A stretch of 64,000 bases of DNA, from NCBI RefSeq assembly GCF_021869535.1, contig NW_026262690.1, positions 87,713,995 through 87,777,994 on the forward strand, written 5' to 3'. The position numbers were made by a program, and so were the translations under genes. The notes under the pieces are model-generated. The model was given only the letters and a program-made list of their open reading frames with translations, was not told the origin of the DNA and did not search any database. Shown here piece after piece: positions 47,796 to 59,009 of this stretch (position 1 is the first letter of the stretch; the number at the start of each line of letters is the position of its first letter). This DNA comes from Mytilus californianus (taxonomy: Eukaryota; Mollusca; Bivalvia; Mytilida; Mytilidae).

Positions 47796-48158
47796 TTTTA
47801 TTAAATTCACACGTCACGTGACATCCGCGTGTAAATTTCTGGTAAATAATGACATATCTATTCCAAAAGGACAACACATATATAATAAATAAAGCTATTT
47901 TGGGCAGACAACTGCACGGACGCCCTTTAACGAGTTCAAATTGGTCAGACAAATTAATTATTAAACATATTGTCATAGTAATAAGTGGCCATTTTGTTCA
48001 GTCAAAATATGTTGATCCTTCCTTTCAAAGTCATATCGTATTGTTCGTGATTCTTGAAATATTCTTTATTTAATATGACGAAATATTTCCAGTTATGCTA
48101 TAATAAGCTACAGCGAAAATAGATATATCAATAGTACATTGAAAAAAAATAATCCACT

Positions 48159-48628
48159 TTACTCTTTCAGATCACGATACAAGTGGTCTGAATATCCCGT
48201 CGTTTGAAGAATGTTATAAGGGTTAAGGTAATAATCATCTCTTTTCTGGTACGCATAGTCGTACTCTTTCTTGTCATTGTAATATGATGGAGGCTCGCAG
48301 CCCTCAAGATTACCAGAATGTTGTTTTGATAACGGAACGTGAGTATTATCGTTGTAGTAGCCAAATTTCTGGGGACTGACAACTGGACGGTTGATCGCCA
48401 CGTCACTTTGCAGCAGATCTTCTGGTATCTCATCATAGAGGATTTGGTCAGTCTTATAAATAGGTACAATTTTAGAACTGCCCAAACGTTTGAAAACGAA
48501 GAACATTCCTACTATGAAAAGAAGTATGCAGGCAAAAGCAAGAGCGCCACCGCTACTATATATAATATAAACAACTCTTGTTTTTTCTTCCCTATTCTCT
48601 GAACTGTATAATACTACTGTGTCTATGT
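48159..48628 (-). CDS. Gene B exon 5: membrane helix and tyrosine-rich tail
   Basis: 470 bases to TAA. The helix GALAFACILLFIVGMFFVFK is followed by RLGSSKIVPIY; the tail has VAINRPVVSPQKFGYYND, SYYNDKKEYDYAYQ, DDYYLNPYNIL and LYRDLKE. A 21-base in-frame segment is present here and absent from gene A. Confidence 0.88.
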
Positions 48629-51600
48629 CTGAAAAATAAATGTACTTTAAAATCAGAAACTTCCTTATACTAGTCAGTATATATTAGAAATGGAGTTTTG
48701 GGAATAGCTACATATGTTGAATGTTGAAATAAAACGAGAATGTAAAAAATAAAAAAAATATTTACGGAATAAAAAACTGATTCAAATACAAAAACCTTTG
48801 ATATAATTCCACTGTTTAAACATATTGATAGTTTAATCAATATTTGATTGGGTCAGACTATCCCACGTGTCATTGAACAAACCTTCATATTCCATTCTGA
48901 GGATCATATTCCCCTCTGAAATGTCGGGATTACTTCGTGCGACGTTACGCGCGGTTAATGTACATAACGTTTTGAACTTCTTATTCTTCTTAAAATAGCG
49001 ATAGCAAAAATCATTATCATGTTCAAATTTATTTCAGACGATAAAACAAAAAGACTTATATTTAAATTTTGATCCTTACTGTTTATCAATGGGTATGTCG
49101 TGTTTAGTTTGACTTACAAAAACAAGCGGATAAGAAAAAAAAATGTATGCAAAATAATATTTAATGTATTGATAGTAAACAAAGCATAGGCAGTGGAATA
49201 AATCATTCATTTCCCTTTCCCTCGGGAGAGCCCTCGTGAAATATGAATATTCTTGGGTGAACAAATCTTCATATCTCCCTCCGGCACGGGAAATAAATGT
49301 ATAATATCCTATAATTACATAAAAGGATTATAGGAATTTTGACCAATATAAGAGAAATAAGACTTATAATCGAAAACAAACAACAAGGAACAACACATGT
49401 TCATATTTTCAATGTGGCATTATATTAATGATAAAATAAGTCATATTTTGAAACTGTAGACGGCATGAATGTTTTTATTAACATTTATCTGATCTGTGCA
49501 TTTCAAAATCCGGATTTGTCTATATAGTCTGAGTTAGTAGATATAAAACAACATGCCTTTATTATATTTAAAAAAAAAGATGGATATCTTCAAATGTTTT
49601 AGCCCACACGTGTTTGTATCCGTTGGATCTATTAGCATTAAAACATTTGGAATTCTAGGACCGATATTTGCTTCATCTTGACCTTAAAACAGCCAATTAA
49701 CGTGGAAGTAGTATCATAATGTAGTACCTGATGTTCCCTCGTCAATGGCCGTAGAGGGTCGTTTTGTCGTTTGAATTTCTGTAGAGTATTGCGTCGTCTT
49801 CTCTTTTCTCTGGCCCGTGGTTACCAAAGCTTTTTTAAAACACGTTAAACAGTTAAACAAAAATGAGATGATAGAAATTTTGAAAGGATGGATCGTAGGA
49901 GAAGTTGACAAGGGCGTGTTAATTCTCAACTACTTCAGTAATTTCCAAAATGTATAGTAATCTAGTGTTCGAGTAATTGTTAATTAAAGTAAACGATATC
50001 AACTGAATACTTTAAATGAAAGCACATTTCTGAATCTGTTCATTTATGCAAATAGTTATCAAATTATATTCAGAATATATAATTTATTCAGAAATCTTTT
50101 GGCATTTTTGTGCCAGAGTTTTGCCAGAATGTTTGAAAGATAGATGAATATAAATTCACTATTTAGGAACACAGAACATGATTTATTTTTGTTTTGAACC
50201 TACATTTAAAGTACTATGAAATATCTGTAACTACCTTTGGACTTTTTGCTTCAAAAGTACGAGTTGAAATATTGATGCTAACTATTTCATTCAAGTTTGT
50301 TTTATTGAATTTTGTACAGTTTGGCTCATATTGGTACTTGCACAATAACCAAAATGACCATCAACATTAAATTTTTTCATAAAAATTCATAAAAAAGCAA
50401 TATCAAAAAAGTTATTAACCTTATTTTTGGCAAAAGGTAATGATACTGCGTAGGACAAACTGCAAAACCATTTTTTTTCTCTCTACTTCCTTTGTGCCAC
50501 TTAATTTTTCTGTCCAATTTATACAAATGTTAAATAATTTGTAATGTATGCATGCTCTTATATATTGTATTGTTAAATATGTTAAATGGAGAAGATTTCA
50601 TACTTCTGTAACTTTGACTTGTGTCTCATCCAATTTGTGTTTATGCAAATAAGATATGTTTAAACCAAAAAAAAAAAACAAGTTTTACTCCTCCAAAGAA
50701 ACAAACTAGATACATTGGGTTTCCGAAAATGTCCGATGTTTGTCGAAGTAGAGACGTCTGTTGTTCCTTTAAAATAATCACGTGGTAACTTATGATCAAG
50801 AATACAAACAGAAATGAAGATTACACACACATCGCATTTTACTTGATTTAATTAAGTTCAATAAACACATTTTACAAATTTAACACTTAGTATGTCTTAT
50901 CTCAGCGACATGTAAATACATTATCATCACTGGAGCAACATTGCTTTGCTGGCATGCTTACACTTCCTGGCAACATGAATTTACCCCTGGTATTTGATGA
51001 GATAAATGCGACTCATTCGTTTAGTTTCTGTGTTGTGGCGTATGAACTAATTTTGGTCTTTACATATTTTTCTTATGTCCTTCGAAATCTCAAAATCTCA
51101 TTATCCCCTTATCATCTTTTTTTTAAATATATATATGAATATGTTTGTTGTTTGTTCAGTGTTCTAATTTAATTTGCATATTCATGAACTCATTATATTG
51201 ATCATACCTTTAACGAAACGGGTTTTCAATTTGCATCCCTCGACTCTATCACAAATTTGCTTCCCTGAACAAGTGCATTTGGAGTTGCAACGAACCCCGT
51301 ATTGTCCATATGGACACTTATATGAACAGCTATTACCATATAAACCGGCTGGGCAATCTACAACATAGCACATAAAAGAATAGTTTAAAAAAAAGTATTT
51401 AAAGTCATGCGCATTCAAACATTAATGTATCAGATATCAATCCAACATCCGAAAATAGATATTGGAAATAAATATTAACTTCTATAGGCCATGTGATCTC
51501 GCTCTCTACTATTTTTATTTCAAAATTTCGGTATTAGTAGAATTCCGCTTAATTGACTATTTTTCCCTTCAATTTTTGCTTCACTTTTCCTAAAATCAGT

Positions 51601-54600
51601 CTTTACAAAATTAATTTAAAAAGTTAACTTATCACAACAAATTCATCTCAAGATAATGTCTTAAAAAGATCGTTGAACGAAATATTGCAGATTTACTACT
51701 CCAGGAATAAATTGCAAAAGCTGTATTTGGATAATCTTTTTCAGAATTTGGGGTCCTCAATGCTCTTTAACTTCGTACTTTATTTAGTCTTAAAACTACT
51801 TTAATTCGAGCGTCACTTAAGAGTCTTTTATATATGAAACGCGCGCCTGGTGTACAAAATTATTTAATGACAAAATGGTGTGCCTTTTCAACTTTTGTGG
51901 ATTGCAATATTTACTGTTTTCCAACTTCTGACAGTAAAAATCAAAAGTTCAAAGGACATGCGTATGTAAAGTATGTTTCTTTTCGATAAAGATGAGAAAT
52001 TTTATATTGTTCTTAGAACTTCCGTGGTCAATAGAGCATTCTCTGTTGGGTGTGACTGAGCCACCTATACCATTTCCTATTGCAAGGAAAATAGCTTGGA
52101 TTACAGATGCGACTGTAGTTCATTTCTGAAGATGAAAAAATCAAACATAATTTTGTATGAATTTAAATGTACCATTAAACATCATTATCTTATTGCAGAA
52201 CAATACATGGAGATGTTTTTTTTTTGTGCCTCTTCTTCCCAAAGAAAGATTTAAAGAATCTGTTACTTTTTGACAGATGTTCTAATTGACCTATTCCATT
52301 TGACAGATATAACATTTGACCTATTTAATATGTCATATATTACATTTGACCTGTTTCGTTTGACAGATATTACATTTGACCTTTTTCTTTTGACAGATAT
52401 TACATTTGACCTATTCCATTTGACCGATACTCCATTTGACTTAAGGTTCCACTAAAGTCAAAATATAGGACACTTCATAAACATCTAAATTTTGCCTGTA
52501 TTTTTCAACCTATAATGAGTAAAGTCCTAAACTATGAGAACATATGTTCATTTATAATAAACAAACTTAACATATACACACTGTGTAAATTCTAAATAAA
52601 CTTGAAATTGTTATGTTGTGGCCAAACCGGTTCTTTGGGTGAACACTAAATTTTCAAAAAAATCTGGAGGCCTGCGAGACGACTTAATTTGTTTAAAATT
52701 GGAATGGACGAATACTGTTATATCTAATGCAGGGCAAGCTCATGTTGATTTTTCAGAAAATGTATTGATTTTTGAGTTTCAGTTAATTTCATATATCTAG
52801 GTGAACAAATATCGAAGGTGCAATACAGAAATTGGACAAATATGCCATTAAAACATATGCATGTGACAAATCAACACGAGCTTGACCTGCATTACATGTA
52901 ACAGTATTCGTCCATACCAATTTTAAGCAAATTAATTTGTCTCGCTGGCCTTCAGATTTTTTTGAAAATTTAGTGTTCACCCCAAGAACCGGTTTGGCCA
53001 CAGCATAACAATTTCAAGTTTATTTACAATTTACACAGTGTGTATATGTTAAGTATGTTTAAATGAACATATGTTCTCATAGTTTAGGACTTTACTCATT
53101 ATAGGTTGAAAAATACAGGCAAAGTATAGATGTTTATGAAGTTTCCTATATTTTGACTTTAGTGGAACCTTAATATATTGTTTGACAGATATTACATTCG
53201 ACCGATTGCATTTCACAGATATTCATTTTGACATATTCCATTGAAAGTTAGTCCATTTGACCTACTAGTATTTTGACAGATATTCCATTTGAGCTATCAT
53301 TTTGACAGATATTCCATTTGAGCTATCATTTTGACAGATATTCCATTTGAGCTATCAATTTGACAGATATTCCATTTGAGCTATCAATTTGATAGATATT
53401 CCATTTGACCTAGACCATTTGACCTATTCTATTTGACAGATTTTCCATTTGACAATTCTATTTGTCAGATATTACATTTGACATATATTACATTTGACCT
53501 ATTCCATTTGACCTGTTCCATTTGACCAATTTCATTTGAAAGGTATTCAATTTGAACTATTCCATTTGACAGATATACCATTTGACATACATTACATTTA
53601 ACCAATTCATTTTGGCTGATATTGCATTTGACCTATTTCATTTGACAGATATTACATTAGACCTATTCTATTTGACCGACATTCCATTTGAGCTATCCAT
53701 TTGATAGATATTTCATTTGACCTATTCCATTTGACATATCCTCTATGACAGATACATTTATTCCATTTAACCAATTCCTTTTGATTGATAAAGCATTTGA
53801 CTTATTTCATTTTAAAGATATTTCATTTGACCCATTCCATTTGACAGATATTTTCGCAAATAAGAATAGGTGGGAGTTCTGCGCGAACTGGTGGGTGGTC
53901 AGGGATAGGCACAGAAAGACTCTCTTCAGCATGGTCATCACAATCACCCTCCTGGTCGTATTCGTTCTGAGAGAATCGCAGATTATAGTGGACATTCTAT
54001 CTATCATAAATTCCATTTGACAGCTATTTCATTTGAACTATTCCATTTATCAGCTATTTCATTTGATCTATTCCATTTGACAGACATCTCATTTTAGATA
54101 TTCTATTTGACAGCTTTGTGTATTATATCATTAGACCCATTCAATTTGATCTATTCTATTTGTCAAAAATCCTATTTGACAAATGTTCCATTTGACAGAT
54201 TGTCCACTTGACAGATATTTCATTTGACAGATATCCCACTGACATATATTTCATTTGACCTATTCCATTTGACAGAAATTTCACATGACAGTTATTCAAC
54301 ACGACAGATATTCCAATAGACAGATATTCCACTTGACAGATATTCCATTTGACAGAAATTCCACATGACATATATTTCATTAGACAGATATTCTATTTGG
54401 CCTATTCCACTTGACAGATATTCAATTTAACAGAAACTCCATGTGACTGATAATCGACTTGACAGATATTCCACTTGACTGATATTCGATTGCTGGACAG
54501 ATATTCCATTTGACTGATATTCGATTTGACAGATATTTCATTTGACTGATATTCGATTTGACAGATATTTCATTTGACAGGTATTCCACTTGCCAGATAT

Positions 54601-56251
54601 CCCATTTGACTAATATTCGACTTGACAGATATTCCATTTGCCTGATATTCGACTTGACAGATATTCCATTTGACGGATATTCCACTTGAAAGATATTCCT
54701 TTCGATAGATTTTTCATTTGACTGATATTCTATTTGACAGATATTCCATCGAACATGGTTTAAAGTGGAATCTCTGTGAATTTTTAATCAATAACAAACA
54801 ATAAAAACTAGAACAATCTAACACGAAAATGTGTAACCAATAATACAGAAAAGTCTTTCTGATATTTTTTAGATAATGAACTTTCAATGTTTTTTTTTTA
54901 AAACGGCACCTACATTCGACTTCTAACTTACAGGGTTTGGAGAGCTAATTTAGATGTAATTACTCTAGTACGTTTAAAAGGTAATGTATCAGTCATAAGA
55001 GTATGGATTGGGTCTTTAATTTCTGCATTCTTTAAATATCTAGGGCATTTTTCTTTATCTCTAAAGTTAACGCTTATTCTGTAAGATTATCATGGAAATG
55101 TTTTAGTATAGATTTTTCTTATAATTATGTATTTCTTTATTCTGTAGATCTTTCATTTCAGTAACCAGAATTTCATTACCTAATTCGTTTATTTGCCAGG
55201 GTTATTCGTTATACTTTTGCAACCCGTTTTATTCTCTTTTTAATTTTTTTTTTTGCTAATTTTTCTCTCTTCATTATATTTTTTAGATCATTATTCTATA
55301 TCTGTAAACAACATCAAGACCCTCAGTCATATGAGATAAAAATATGATACTCGCAGACTAATCGTTTTCATGGTAGATTAAAATAATTTTTATTTCTCGG
55401 TTATAAATTGATTGACATTTCTTCTATCATGTCTATTGAGTTTCATTTCATGGAACGCGATAGAGCAATCAAATTATACTTTGATAAAAAAAAAAAGATA
55501 TATTATAAGTTTTTAATGTGATGAAAATAAGATAAGGTAATTATCCTATCGTTTATTTTTACAATTCACAATAAGGTTTCATTACTGATTTAAAATGCCA
55601 GTCATACAATGTATAGGTCGACAGATATGATTCTTAGAATTACTATTCTTGGAATTGCATTTAAATTTTTTCAGACGAATTATTTCCCTTATACTTGTTA
55701 TGCTGTTTTTATTGTTGAACACAAATAAATTGTTCAACTGGACGGAAAAACACGACATAAGACTTGGCATAAGTGTAAATTAAATGCACTGCGATATATG
55801 TCTCCACATGGCGATGTTACAAAAGAACATAGACAATAAAATCTCCGAACCTTCACATCTTGATCGATCTTTTGAAAGTATATATCCATAACAACATTCT
55901 ATCCTGAAAAAAATATTAAAGATCAATATTGACAAGTCTTCTAATAAATTCAAATCGAAAGAGAAAGTTCACATCACGGTATTTGAGTGGTAGTTTATAA
56001 AATGATAAAATACTGGAAATATTAAACACATACGTAGAATATCCGCATGCATTCGACACAAAATGAATGTTTTATTTGTCACGTACATATATATATGTAT
56101 GTATTCTAAACATCTGTGTCTAATTAATAAATTAACATTACCCTGTATCCGATTTGCAAGCATTCTTATCTGTTGTAGATAACTGATGAGAATCTTTTAC
56201 ATTTCCGTATATAAAAAGTAAAAATAAGGTGTGTCTATAATAAACACACAT
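48159..56251 (-). CDS. Gene B: paralogue of gene A, 5 exons, 294 aa
   Basis: Exons 56251-56142, 55903-55851, 51357-51208, 49829-49728 and 48628-48159 total 885 bases in one open frame with the same phases as gene A. The signal peptide begins MCVYYRH and continues with TLFLLFIYG; an in-frame TAG lies five codons before ATG. All 12 ectodomain cysteines are kept (one extra Cys is in the signal region). The EGF module reads CPYGQYGVRC and CTCSGKQIC; the stalk is Thr-rich with QRKEKTTQYSTEI. The helix spans about residues 165-184. The tail carries a seven-residue insertion, KTDQILY, just inside the membrane, then YDEIPEDL as in gene A, and the ITAM-like YNIL-x9-YRDL. Intron 4 is 1.4 kb against 8.4 kb in gene A. 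It looks intact and under coding constraint. Receptor function is inferred. Confidence 0.83.
49728..49829 (-). CDS. Gene B exon 4: extracellular stalk
   Basis: 102 bases, LVTTGQRKEKTTQYSTEI then QTTKRPSTAIDEGTS. The acceptor TTTAAAAAAG is weak, as in gene A. Thr/Ser richness suggests O-glycosylation (inference). Confidence 0.72.
51208..51357 (-). CDS. Gene B exon 3: EGF-like module
   Basis: 150 bases between GTTGTAG and GTATGATC. All eight cysteines and the GLYGNSC and GQYGVRC motifs are kept. Confidence 0.87.
51665..51870 (+). repeat. Dispersed repeat family D (unit B copy)
   Basis: Orthologous in position to 29213-29420 of unit A; ends near TATGAAACGCGCGCCTGGTG. Confidence 0.75.
52441..53173. 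mobile_element. TTAA-flanked near-perfect palindrome, 725-base core
   Basis: TTAA flanks both ends. The arms of about 320 bases begin GGTTCCACTAAAGTCAAAAT and are more than 90% identical by eye when one is reverse-complemented, around a central loop of about 70 bases. Unit A's array lacks it. TTAA target choice fits piggyBac-type transposons, but the ends do not read as canonical piggyBac. The similar frames on the two arms (MAKPVL...) are mirror images, not genes. Confidence 0.88.
53852..54012. other. Unique GC-richer insert inside the satellite
   Basis: Non-repetitive sequence bounded by satellite. On the plus strand it is open and reads WEFCANWWVVRDRHRK then TLFSMVITITLLVVFVLRE, with a membrane-helix-like stretch; on the minus strand it is open too. 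Its composition (nearly half G+C) differs from the array. Origin unknown; no family recognised. Confidence 0.55.
54860..55580. other. Shared intron 2 sequence right of the satellite
   Basis: Partly aligns with 31620-31880 of unit A; 54890-55370 is mostly unit B-specific. No exon is seen. Confidence 0.4.
55851..55903 (-). CDS. Gene B exon 2: cysteine-rich lead-in
   Basis: 53 bases after TATTTTTTTCAG; IECCYGYILSKDRSRCE. Three conservative changes from gene A and the same GTTCGG donor. Confidence 0.72.
56142..56251 (-). CDS. Gene B exon 1: signal peptide and N-terminus
   Basis: 110 bases, as in gene A. Divergence is concentrated in the first ten codons, while IYGNVK and SHQLST are kept. The donor GGGTAATG is weaker than that of gene A. 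Confidence 0.77.
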
Positions 56252-56475
56252 GTTTTCTTTTTTAAACTACACTGAATTGCTGATTGATTTTTGTTTTCCT
56301 GTTGCGAATATCAGAATGGAATTTCCATATATCATATACATTCAAACAAAAACTGAAAGTTAATTTCAAACCTGGATTGGTCGGAAATGAGATCTTTAAA
56401 CTTTTATAGATATTTATATATATATATCTCGTTGAAATTTCGTGACATATCACTTCCCGGTTTACTTAAATTTTA

Positions 56476-57640
56476 GTGGTGAATAATATAATCAAAGTAC
56501 TGAAGTACTGAACATCGGATGACCGCAAATTCTGGTGGATGGTCTCAGACAAAAATCATATCTCTATACCTGAAAATTAGGTTAAGGTACATAGATATAT
56601 TTTTTTCTGAGACAAGTTCCTGTGTGGATGATGAATAAATGACAGGGAATTTAACCTCGCCGGAACATTAACCTGATATGCATTTAAACCCTTTCATGAT
56701 TTGAATCATGGATATTTATTTTTTTAACCAAAAGTCCAACTGATTAGTTTTACTTAATATAGTACAATTTGTTTTAAAATCTTCCGTCATTCGTGCACTG
56801 AGAAAATCGGTGTATTGAAGTATTCTGCAATGTTTTGAAAAGGGTATTTTTAAGTGTGTATGTACATGTGTAAAATATATGTTAAGGACTACTTAACTTC
56901 AAAGAGGTCTGGGGTTTGTCTGGTTTTTTTTTAATATTTGTTTGAAAATTTTGTTTTTAACAGATGGACACAATTAAAAAAAAAAGGATTTTTAACAACA
57001 TTACAATCAAACCATTTTTTCCCTTACCAAGTCAAACAGAATACTTTAGTAAAAAATGTGTACACACAAAACAAAAGTATTTTTTCATACTAGTATTAAT
57101 TTGTATAACAGAATATTGTGTTGGCCAATGCTATCACAGTCGCTTGACTCTGAAAACTTTTTACCTATATACTTGTTATAGTAACGTCTATAGGTAAAAA
57201 GTGTCAGTCAATGCTATATATAAAATTATTTCAAATTTATTTATTTTTCCCTTTTGAATCATACTTTTTTATTCTTAAAAAACTATATCCCCTTTTTTAA
57301 AATTAATATGGGTGTTCCTTTTGACCAATGCATGTCAACTTTACATTATATAAAGTCCTTAATCGTTTTACACTCATAATAAAACATCGATATTTAGTTA
57401 GCTAGATACAATTTTTGAAAAAGAATAATTTGGGTGTTAATAGTGGTGTAAATGTTAAAACTTTTGGTATGTTTTTATTTGTATGTGTGACTGTGTGTTT
57501 TTTTCTCCGTGTTTTCTTCAATGCTGGCTGGTAGCTAGGATAAGAAGAATAAGCTTGACGCAAAACAAAGAGAGAAAAAAAATACGCGATATAATTAATT
57601 ATATTCTTCTCCTTCTTTACACATACTGTATACCATCAAG
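56476..57640. other. 5' flank of gene B, no gene seen
   Basis: AT-rich, with a short inverted pair (TTTTTACCTATA at about 57160 and TATAGGTAAAAAG at about 57190). No exon supported. Confidence 0.4.
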
Positions 57641-57647
57641 CAAGTTG

Positions 57648-57965
57648 ATAACTGGGGGTCTGGATGGAATTTACAGAATAGAGAAAAATGAGCAATACAT
57701 ATAAAGAATAGAGAGTAATGGGGTGCAAAAGTATAAAGAATAACTGTGGAAAATAAAAGAACTGGAAAATACAATACTGATTACAGAAATGAACGATGTG
57801 CAGAATAAAGAAATCACCAAATTACATAAAGTTCAATAGTACAGTAATTTTCTGGCGAATTTTACAGAATATGGGTTATTTGTAAAGATAAAGAAAAATT
57901 CCCTAAGAATTTAAAGATTGCAGAAATTAAGGACCCCATCCAGACCATCAGAATTAATAACTGTT
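57648..57965. mobile_element. Small terminal-inverted-repeat element, about 320 bases
   Basis: The left end TAACTGGGGGTCTGGATGG pairs with the right end CCATCCAGACCATCAGAATT then AATAACTG. The interior is A-rich with repeated CAGAATA and AAAGAATA. Confidence 0.65.
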
Positions 57966-58017
57966 AATTACTAAGTTATTGTGAACTATGAAAATATTCT
58001 GTATTATGATGCTAATT

Positions 58018-58110
58018 TTTATGCCCCCGCCGTTGGCAACGGGGGCATTAAGTGTTACCCTTGACCGTCTTTCCGTCCGTCCGTATATCCAGATAAGATA
58101 TTTCATCAAC
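58018..58110 (-). repeat. Family C end, reverse orientation
   Basis: The terminal hairpin TGCCCCCGCCGTTGGCAACG then GGGGCA is followed by CCGTCTTTCCGTCCGTCCG. Confidence 0.7.
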
Positions 58111-58384
58111 ATTTACAGAACTATTTCAATTGTGTATAAGTGCATATTATGACCTCATAACTAGGCGAACATGATATTTATTAGTTGTCATCAGATTTGA
58201 ACTGACTTTCATTAACTGCGAGTACTCTTATATCGTTGCTATCTGTCTATTGTTTTTAAGTCAGCTGGTTTATTTTTTTTGCTTCGTACCGATCGTTTGA
58301 GTTAAGCCATTTGCAACTGATTTTACAGTTTGTTGTACTGTTACACCACTTTCACAGGTTAGGGTAGGATTGAACTCTTGCAAA

Positions 58385-58695
58385 CATGGTTAACCCCACA
58401 CATTCTCCAAGTGCATGTCTCAAGACAGGAGCCATTTTGTTTAGTGGTTGTCGTTGGTTGTTGTCTGTCATATTTGTTTTTTATTTATTGTTTTATCACA
58501 AATCAGGACTTTGGTTCTCTCGCTTGAATTGTTTTAGTAATACATTTTGTCATGTCGGTGCCTTTTATATCTTACAATACGGTATGTTTTTTTTTTGTCA
58601 TTACAGTACCATTCAGTTGTTAACATCCTTGTTTTAAATTTGTTATCCTGTGGATGGTTGCCTCATTGACAATCATACCAATCTCCTTATGTTTA
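58385..58695 (+). repeat. Family A, full-length diverged copy
   Basis: GTTAACCCCACACATTCTCC, AAGACAGGAGCCATTTTGTT, GTGGTTGTCGTTGGTTG and GATGGTTGCCTCATTGACAA line up with the 26.2 kb copy at lower identity. The 83-codon frame here is part of the repeat. Confidence 0.75.
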
Positions 58696-58697
58696 TA

Positions 58698-58999
58698 TTA
58701 TACACGTATAACATTTTCGGTCATGTAAGACTTAACATACAAAATTGAGTTATTATTGTTTCTTGTTAAATGGATAGCGGCTTCAGATTTAGCAATAGAC
58801 AGAAACCAAATAACAACAACAAACATTATTATAATTATAATAATGAGATATGTAGAACCAGAATGAATTTCCGATGGCATCTCAAAGAAATGTACCCTGC
58901 AAGGAGTAATACATGTATTAGTTTTCTGTTCGTATTTCATTTGTTCCGCGGTGATACGTGCCACGATTTCAGGCAAAATAAAAGACACAATAGCTCCAT
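58698..58999 (-). CDS. Possible terminal exon: short ectodomain, membrane helix and tail
   Basis: After CGACTATTCAG, two bases plus 99 codons run open to TAA. It reads GAIVSFILPEIVARITAEQM, two cysteines (TCITPC), PSEIHSGS, then a helix YLIIIIIIMFVVVIWFLS and a 30-residue tail. Phase 1 entry into a helix-bearing last exon is the same design as genes A, B and C. Against it: the helix is partly encoded by an ATAATTATA-type low-complexity run, the acceptor is mediocre, and no upstream exon was found. It could be chance or a pseudogene. Confidence 0.28.
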
Positions 59000-59009
59000 C
59001 TGAATAGTC

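Larger units (their letters stand above)
52262..54752. repeat. Satellite array, 16+14-base unit (unit B), interrupted twice
   Basis: The same CATTTGACAGATATTC/CATTTGACCTATTC units as in unit A, in intron 2 of gene B. It is interrupted by the palindromic element at 52441-53173 and by a 160-base unique insert at 53852-54012. The right edge CATCGAACATGGTTTAAAGT matches that of unit A. Confidence 0.9.
36785..56475. repeat. Segmental duplication unit B (contains gene B)
   Basis: Collinear with unit A (10730-33510). It has extra sequence between about 37440 and 46250 where unit A has only 1.1 kb, and lacks the four large unit A insertions. Edges were set where eye alignment fails. Confidence 0.88.

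Noticed and set aside
52618..53001. Twin MAKPVL...NTKFSKKS frames, which could look like a duplicated gene
   Set aside because: They are on opposite arms of one palindrome and are mirror images; no start, splice or family support.
58770..59003. 77-codon plus frame rich in Asn/Tyr/Arg
   Set aside because: Antisense to the better-supported, though still doubtful, minus-strand exon candidate; partly microsatellite.
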